Part shown: one piece after another, positions 5,336 through 8,629 of the stretch
How positions within the stretch are numbered: position 1 is the first letter of the stretch
How the letters are laid out: each line of letters opens with the position of its first letter
From: an uncultured Paracoccaceae bacterium
GTDB lineage: Bacteria > Pseudomonadota > Alphaproteobacteria > Rhodobacterales > Rhodobacteraceae
Length of the DNA stretch: 8,629 nt
Assembly: GCA_937907485.1 (NCBI GenBank)
Contig: CALESR010000275.1
Span: 1-8,629 of the forward strand
Direction of reading: 5' to 3'
Notes under the pieces: generated by a model
What the model saw: the letters and a program-made list of their open reading frames with translations, nothing else
Told to the model about the DNA's origin: nothing
The model's database searches: none
Made by a program: the position numbers and the translations under genes

Positions 5336-6333
5336 TCGCCGCCCTGCCCGCGCTGGCGTTCGAGGTCGAGGCCGAGCGGCGATTCGGCCCCGAGGGCGCG
5401 GCGCGGCAGGTGCGGGTGCTGGCGACCACGGACATCGGCTTTTTCGCGCCGCTGGCCGAGGCCTTTCTGGCGCAACAGCCGGGCCTGTCGCTGCACTATG
5501 TGCAGGCGGCCAGCACCGAGGTTCACCGCGCCATCGACGCCGAAGGCGCCGGGTTCGATCTGGTGATCTCGACGGCGATGGATTTGCAGATGAAGCTGGC
5601 CAATGACGGTTTTGCCCGCGCGCTGCCGTCCGATCTGGTCGAAGGGTTGCCCGGTTGGGCGCATTGGCGTGATCGGCTGGTGTCGATTGCGCAGGAACCG
5701 GCGACCCTGCTGATCGCCGAGTCGGCGCTGCCCGAGGGCCAGCCGTTGCCGCGCTCGCGCCGCGACCTGATCGCCCTGTTGCGCGACCACCCTGAGGTGT
5801 TTGACCGCCGCATCGGCACCTATGACCCGCAGGTTTCCGGCGTCGGCTATCTGTTCCTGACGCAGGATGACCGGCTGTCCGATTCGATCTGGCGACTGGC
5901 CGAGGTGATGGGGCGGCTGAACGCGCGGCTTTACTGTTGTTCGGGTCTGATGATCGACGGGCTTTTGTCGGGCGAGCTGGTGATGGCCTATAACGTGCTG
6001 GGCAGCTATGCCGCCGCCAATCTGCCGCCGGAAAGCGGCGTGCGGGCGATCCTGCTGGAGGATTTCACCCTGACGCTGCAACGCACGGCGATGGTGCCGG
6101 TGAACGCGCCAGCGCCCGATCTGGGGGCCTTGCTGCTGGGGTTCATCCTGTCGCCGCAGGGGCAGGCGATCCAGATGCAGGCCAGCGCCGATGCGGTGAT
6201 CCCCGCCGAGCGGTTTGCCAGCCAGCCCTGGCTCAGGCCGATCCGGCTGGACCCCGGTCTGCTGTCGTCGCTCGACGGCATGACGCGGCAGCGGTTTCTG
6301 GCGGAATGGTCGGCGGCGCTGGATCAATTGTGA
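5302..6333 (+). CDS. Stand-alone periplasmic ABC-type (iron-type) solute-binding protein
   Basis: This is a predicted exported binding protein of the type found with iron/thiamine/phosphonate ABC importers (COG1840-like). It is 343 residues with a signal peptide (MRHALAAVVWLIAALPALA, cleavage after residue 19). The body begins RQVRVLATTDIGFFAPLAEAF near 36-56 and includes FDLVISTAMDLQMKLANDG near 85-103, the GELVMAYNVLGSYA segment near 224-237 and FILSPQGQAIQMQ near 281-293, a typical order for this fold. It starts 34 bases inside the kinase gene, in another frame, behind a purine-rich ribosome site, so it is co-translated with the kinase. No permease or ATPase gene is adjacent; msrB follows instead. 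The context favours a role in signalling, capturing a ligand and presenting it to the kinase, as proposed for PgtC-like proteins. A transport role with a distant permease is also possible. Cys212-Cys213 is an unusual vicinal pair. Confidence 0.82.
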   Translation: MRHALAAVVWLIAALPALAFEVEAERRFGPEGAARQVRVLATTDIGFFAPLAEAFLAQQPGLSLHYVQAASTEVHRAIDAEGAGFDLVISTAMDLQMKLANDGFARALPSDLVEGLPGWAHWRDRLVSIAQEPATLLIAESALPEGQPLPRSRRDLIALLRDHPEVFDRRIGTYDPQVSGVGYLFLTQDDRLSDSIWRLAEVMGRLNARLYCCSGLMIDGLLSGELVMAYNVLGSYAAANLPPESGVRAILLEDFTLTLQRTAMVPVNAPAPDLGALLLGFILSPQGQAIQMQASADAVIPAERFASQPWLRPIRLDPGLLSSLDGMTRQRFLAEWSAALDQL

Positions 6334-6342
6334 TCGCCCCCC

Positions 6343-6371
6343 CTGTAACATCCACCGTTTCAAACCATATT
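6343..6371 (+). promoter_or_regulatory. Possible promoter for msrBA
   Basis: In the 69-base gap before msrB, CTGTAA (6343-6348) and CATATT (6366-6371) are spaced by 17 bases and match the -35 and -10 consensus at 3 and 4 of 6 positions. This is the most AT-rich stretch nearby, which fits a promoter, but the match is weak. Confidence 0.3.
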
Positions 6372-6402
6372 GCCGGGCACAAAGACCCTGACGGAGCGCG
6401 AC

Positions 6403-6843
6403 ATGCCTTATGAAAAGACCGCCGAAGCCCTCGCCCGCCTGACGCCGGAGCAGTTCCGCGTCACCCAGCAGAACGGCACCGAGCGCCCGTTCCGCAACGA
6501 GTTCGACCATCATTTCGAGCCGGGGCTTTATGTCGATGTGGTCTCGGGCGAGCCCTTGTTTGCCTCGGCGGCCAAGTTCGATTCCGGCTGCGGCTGGCCG
6601 GCCTTTGCCAAGCCGGTCGAGGTGGCGAATATTGTCGAGCACCGCGATGTCAGCCTTGGCATGGTGCGGGTCGAGGTGCGGTCAAAGCATGGCGACAGCC
6701 ATCTGGGCCATGTGTTCAACGACGGGCCGCGCAGCATGGGCGGGCTGCGCTATTGCATCAACTCGGCTGCATTGCGATTCATTCCAAAGGATCGCATGTT
6801 GGACGAAGGATACGGCGACTGGCTGGATCAGGTGGAGGGATGA
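6403..6843 (+). CDS. msrB: Peptide-methionine (R)-S-oxide reductase MsrB
   Basis: This enzyme reduces the R-epimer of methionine sulfoxide in damaged proteins using thiols, usually recycled by thioredoxin. The 146-residue protein is a complete single-domain MsrB. The motifs are KFDSGCGWPAF (resolving Cys63), HLGHVFNDGP (residues 100-109, histidines of the active site) and the catalytic Cys118 in RYCINSAALRF. The two CxxC pairs that bind structural zinc in many MsrBs are absent: the first position reads VVSGEPLF and the second RSKHGDSHLGHVF, so this is the zinc-free form. The start ATG has GGAG 7 bases upstream; a further-upstream TTG in frame adds 11 residues and is less likely. No signal peptide is present, so the enzyme is cytoplasmic. 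It overlaps or abuts msrA, forming an msrBA pair that repairs both epimers. Confidence 0.96.
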   Translation: MPYEKTAEALARLTPEQFRVTQQNGTERPFRNEFDHHFEPGLYVDVVSGEPLFASAAKFDSGCGWPAFAKPVEVANIVEHRDVSLGMVRVEVRSKHGDSHLGHVFNDGPRSMGGLRYCINSAALRFIPKDRMLDEGYGDWLDQVEG

Positions 6844-6848
6844 CGATG
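6834..6848 (+). promoter_or_regulatory. Ribosome site deciding the msrA start
   Basis: GGAGG at 6834-6838 lies 1 base before an ATG at 6840 and 7 bases before an in-frame ATG at 6846. Only the second has workable spacing, so msrA most likely starts at 6846, just past the msrB stop at 6841-6843. Confidence 0.65.
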
Positions 6849-7349
6849 ACCGAAACGGCAATTCTGGCGGGCGGGTGTTTTTGGGGCATGCAGGATCTGA
6901 TCCGCAAGATGCCCGGTGTGATCGCCACCCGCGTCGGCTATTCCGGCTGCGATGTGGCGAATGCGACCTATCGCAACCACGGCACCCATGCCGAGGCGAT
7001 CGAGGTGGTGTTCGACCCGGCGCGCCTGACGTATCGGCGGCTCTTGGAGGTGTTTTTCCAGATCCACGACCCGACCACGCCGAACCGGCAGGGCAATGAT
7101 CTGGGCCTCAGCTATCGCTCGGCGATCTATTACCTTGGCGAGGCGCAAAAGGCCGTGGCCGAGGACACCATCGCGGATGTGGATGCCTCGGGCCTGTGGC
7201 CGGGCAAGGTGGTGACCGAGGTGGCGCCCGCCGGGCCGTTCTGGCAGGCCGAGCCCGAGCATCAGGATTATCTGGAGCGCATTCCCAATGGCTATACCTG
7301 CCATTTCGCGCGCCCCGGTTGGGTGCTGCCGCGCCGCGCGGCGGAATAG
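6846..7349 (+). CDS. msrA: Peptide-methionine (S)-S-oxide reductase MsrA
   Basis: This enzyme reduces the S-epimer of methionine sulfoxide, free or in proteins, complementing the MsrB encoded immediately upstream. The 167-residue protein carries the signature ILAGGCFWG with the catalytic Cys11. Other family-like segments are ATYRNHGTHAEAIEVVFDP near 40-58, FFQIHDPTT near 70-78, RQGNDLGLSYRSAIYY near 81-96 and EPEHQDYLERIPNGYTCHF near 136-154, where Cys152 is the likely resolving cysteine. Cys35 stands in GYSGC, where many MsrAs have a second glycine; its role is unknown. There is no signal peptide, so the enzyme is cytoplasmic. The start at 6846 is set by the ribosome site spacing; a start at 6840 would add two residues. 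The gene ends 9 bases from the stop of the converging acetoacetyl-CoA synthetase gene. Confidence 0.96.
   Translation: MTETAILAGGCFWGMQDLIRKMPGVIATRVGYSGCDVANATYRNHGTHAEAIEVVFDPARLTYRRLLEVFFQIHDPTTPNRQGNDLGLSYRSAIYYLGEAQKAVAEDTIADVDASGLWPGKVVTEVAPAGPFWQAEPEHQDYLERIPNGYTCHFARPGWVLPRRAAE
7326..7344. other. GC-rich hairpin at the 3' end of msrA
   Basis: CTGCCGCG (7326-7333) and CGCGGCGG (7337-7344) can pair as an 8-bp stem with one T-G wobble and a 3-base loop. It sits within the last codons of msrA, just before the tail-to-tail junction with the synthetase gene. There is no following T-run on either strand, so it is not a classical intrinsic terminator; it may protect the 3' end or simply reflect GC-rich alanine/arginine codons. 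Confidence 0.3.
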
Positions 7350-7358
7350 GAACCGCGC

Positions 7359-8629
7359 CTAGCGCCGTGCGGCGGCGAAGGCGGCGAACCAGTCCAGCAC
7401 CTCGGGGTTTTTCATCGCGTCCTTGGACGCCACCTTGCCCGGGGATTCGCCCAGCAGCAGGCGGCGCACCGGCACTTCCATCTTCTTGCCGGTCAGCGTG
7501 GTGGGGATGCCGGGCGCCTGCACGATCACATCGGGCACATGGCGGGGGCTGCGTTCGCTGCGCAGGCGTCGGGTAATCTCGGCCTTGAGCGCGTCGGTGA
7601 GGTCGCCGGTCTCCATCGCGACGAACAGCGGCATGAAGAACCCGCCGCCCTCCTCGATGCAGACGATCAGACTGTCGGCGATGCCGGGGATGGCGTCCAA
7701 CGTGCGATAAATCTCGGCCGAGCCGATGCGCACGCCATGCCGGTTCAGCGTGGCGTCCGAGCGGCCCAGCACATGCGCGCCGCCCTGTTCGGTGAATCGC
7801 ACCCGGTCGCCGTGCCGCCAGAGGCCGGGGTAGATGTCGAAATAGCTGCCGGTGTAGCGTTTGAAATCGGTATCACCCCAGAAGAACAGCGGCATCGAGG
7901 GCATGGCCTGCCGGATCACCAATTCGCCCACCTCGCCCACCACCGGCTGCCCGACGTCGTCGAGCGCGACGGCATCGACGCCCAGCGCGGGGGCCTGAAT
8001 CTCGCCCGCACGCGTAGGCAGCAGGACCGAGCCCGCCAGAATGCCGCCGCAGACCTCGGTGCCGCCCGACTGGGTGGTGATGTAGCAATCCGCCTTGACC
8101 GCCGCATGCGCCCAACCCATCACCTCGGGCGTGACGGGCGAGCCGGTGAGAAAGATCGCCTGCAGCGCCGCGAGGTCGAACTGCTGGCCGGGCTGAAGCC
8201 CCTGCGCGCGGCAGATCTGCATGAAGCCGGGCGAGACGCCGAAATTGGTGACGCGCGTCGCCTCGATCAGCCGCCAGAGGGCGCCCGCATCGGGATAGGT
8301 CGGATGGCCGTCATAAAGCGTCACCTGACCGCCCAGCAAGGGGCCGATCATCAGCGTGTTCCAGACCATCCAACCCGTTGTGGAGTAACAGAAATAGGTG
8401 CCGCCGCGCGGCAGGTCGAGATGAAAGGCGCCGGATTTCAGCAGCTCCATCGTGATGCCGTGGTGGCCATGCACGATGGGTTTGGGCAGGCCGGTGGTGC
8501 CAGAAGAGAACAGCGTCCACAGCGGGTGATCCGAGGGGACGCGGGCAAAGGCGAAACCCTCGGGCGCGGGGGTGGCCAGCAGGTCCGGCCAGGCGTGCGT
8601 CTGGCCGTGGAACACCGGCAAGGCGGCGA
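7359..8629 (-). CDS. aacS: Acetoacetyl-CoA synthetase (acetoacetate-CoA ligase), C-terminal part
   Basis: This adenylate-forming enzyme converts acetoacetate, ATP and CoA to acetoacetyl-CoA, AMP and pyrophosphate, feeding ketone-body or polyhydroxybutyrate breakdown into central metabolism. About 422 residues are visible; the family is near 650, so roughly the first 230 lie beyond the right edge, and the frame stays open there. Motifs of the ANL superfamily appear in order: the P-loop LFSSGTTGLPKPIVHGHHG at fragment residues 39-57, YITTQSGGTEVCGG at 182-195, GLWRHGDRVRF at 268-278, GRSDATLNRHGVRIGSAEIYR-type hinge at 288-308 and the catalytic-lysine segment TLTGKKMEVPVRR at 377-389. The phosphate-binding loop followed by IVHGHHG and the extended C-terminus ending LDWFAAFAA are characteristic of this family rather than acetyl-CoA synthetase. 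No disruption is seen. It converges on msrA and is probably unrelated in regulation to the tct genes. Confidence 0.93.
   Translation of the reverse strand, partial: AALPVFHGQTHAWPDLLATPAPEGFAFARVPSDHPLWTLFSSGTTGLPKPIVHGHHGITMELLKSGAFHLDLPRGGTYFCYSTTGWMVWNTLMIGPLLGGQVTLYDGHPTYPDAGALWRLIEATRVTNFGVSPGFMQICRAQGLQPGQQFDLAALQAIFLTGSPVTPEVMGWAHAAVKADCYITTQSGGTEVCGGILAGSVLLPTRAGEIQAPALGVDAVALDDVGQPVVGEVGELVIRQAMPSMPLFFWGDTDFKRYTGSYFDIYPGLWRHGDRVRFTEQGGAHVLGRSDATLNRHGVRIGSAEIYRTLDAIPGIADSLIVCIEEGGGFFMPLFVAMETGDLTDALKAEITRRLRSERSPRHVPDVIVQAPGIPTTLTGKKMEVPVRRLLLGESPGKVASKDAMKNPEVLDWFAAFAAARR

Noticed and set aside
5182..6642. Long minus-strand open frame (486 codons) opposite the binding protein and msrB
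   Set aside because: It is low in complexity (Gln/Arg/His-rich) and crosses gene boundaries of well-supported plus-strand genes; a shadow frame.
7326..7361. Bidirectional terminator between msrA and aacS
   Set aside because: A GC-rich hairpin exists, but there is no T-run on either strand and only 9 bases separate the stops, so an intrinsic terminator cannot be supported.
1..8629. Mobile element or genomic island boundary
   Set aside because: No transposase, integrase, tRNA, terminal inverted repeats or evident composition shift was seen; gene packing and codon style look uniform throughout.

Overview
This is a GC-rich window with tightly packed genes, ATGA/TGATG-type start-stop overlaps and strong GGAGG-like ribosome sites. 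Gene content and protein style suggest an alphaproteobacterium, most likely a Rhodobacterales/Paracoccaceae member. That placement is inference from composition and remembered family resemblance, not from a search.

The left half (1-3144, minus strand) is a tripartite tricarboxylate transporter (TTT) operon in the order tctC-tctB-tctA. It is followed 17 bases downstream by the first 50 codons of a gene resembling the AtuA-like (DUF1446) family, which runs off the window. A 143-base divergent intergenic region (3145-3287) separates it from a plus-strand operon (3288-6333). That operon encodes an OmpR-type response regulator (TctD-like), a TctE-type histidine kinase, and a periplasmic binding protein of the iron/ABC type that has no permease or ATPase beside it. 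The kinase and regulator very probably control the transporter operon. The stand-alone binding protein, whose start codon lies inside the kinase gene, is a good candidate for a periplasmic ligand-presenting co-sensor.

The intergenic region holds a 16-base imperfect inverted repeat (13 of 16 identical), one copy facing each operon. It also holds a 7-bp inverted repeat between those copies and a second in-frame start with a good ribosome site for tctC. These could be operators for the regulator or a foldable tctC leader.

The right part carries methionine sulfoxide reductases msrB and msrA as an overlapping pair (6403-7349, plus). Converging on them with only 9 bases between stop codons is the C-terminal two thirds of an acetoacetyl-CoA synthetase (7359-8629, minus, cut by the window edge). 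I see no rRNA, tRNA, CRISPR array, insertion sequence or phage genes. The most interesting part is the two-component system plus orphan binding protein plus TTT transporter plus AtuA-like gene. Its ligand is not evident from the sequence and may not be citrate.
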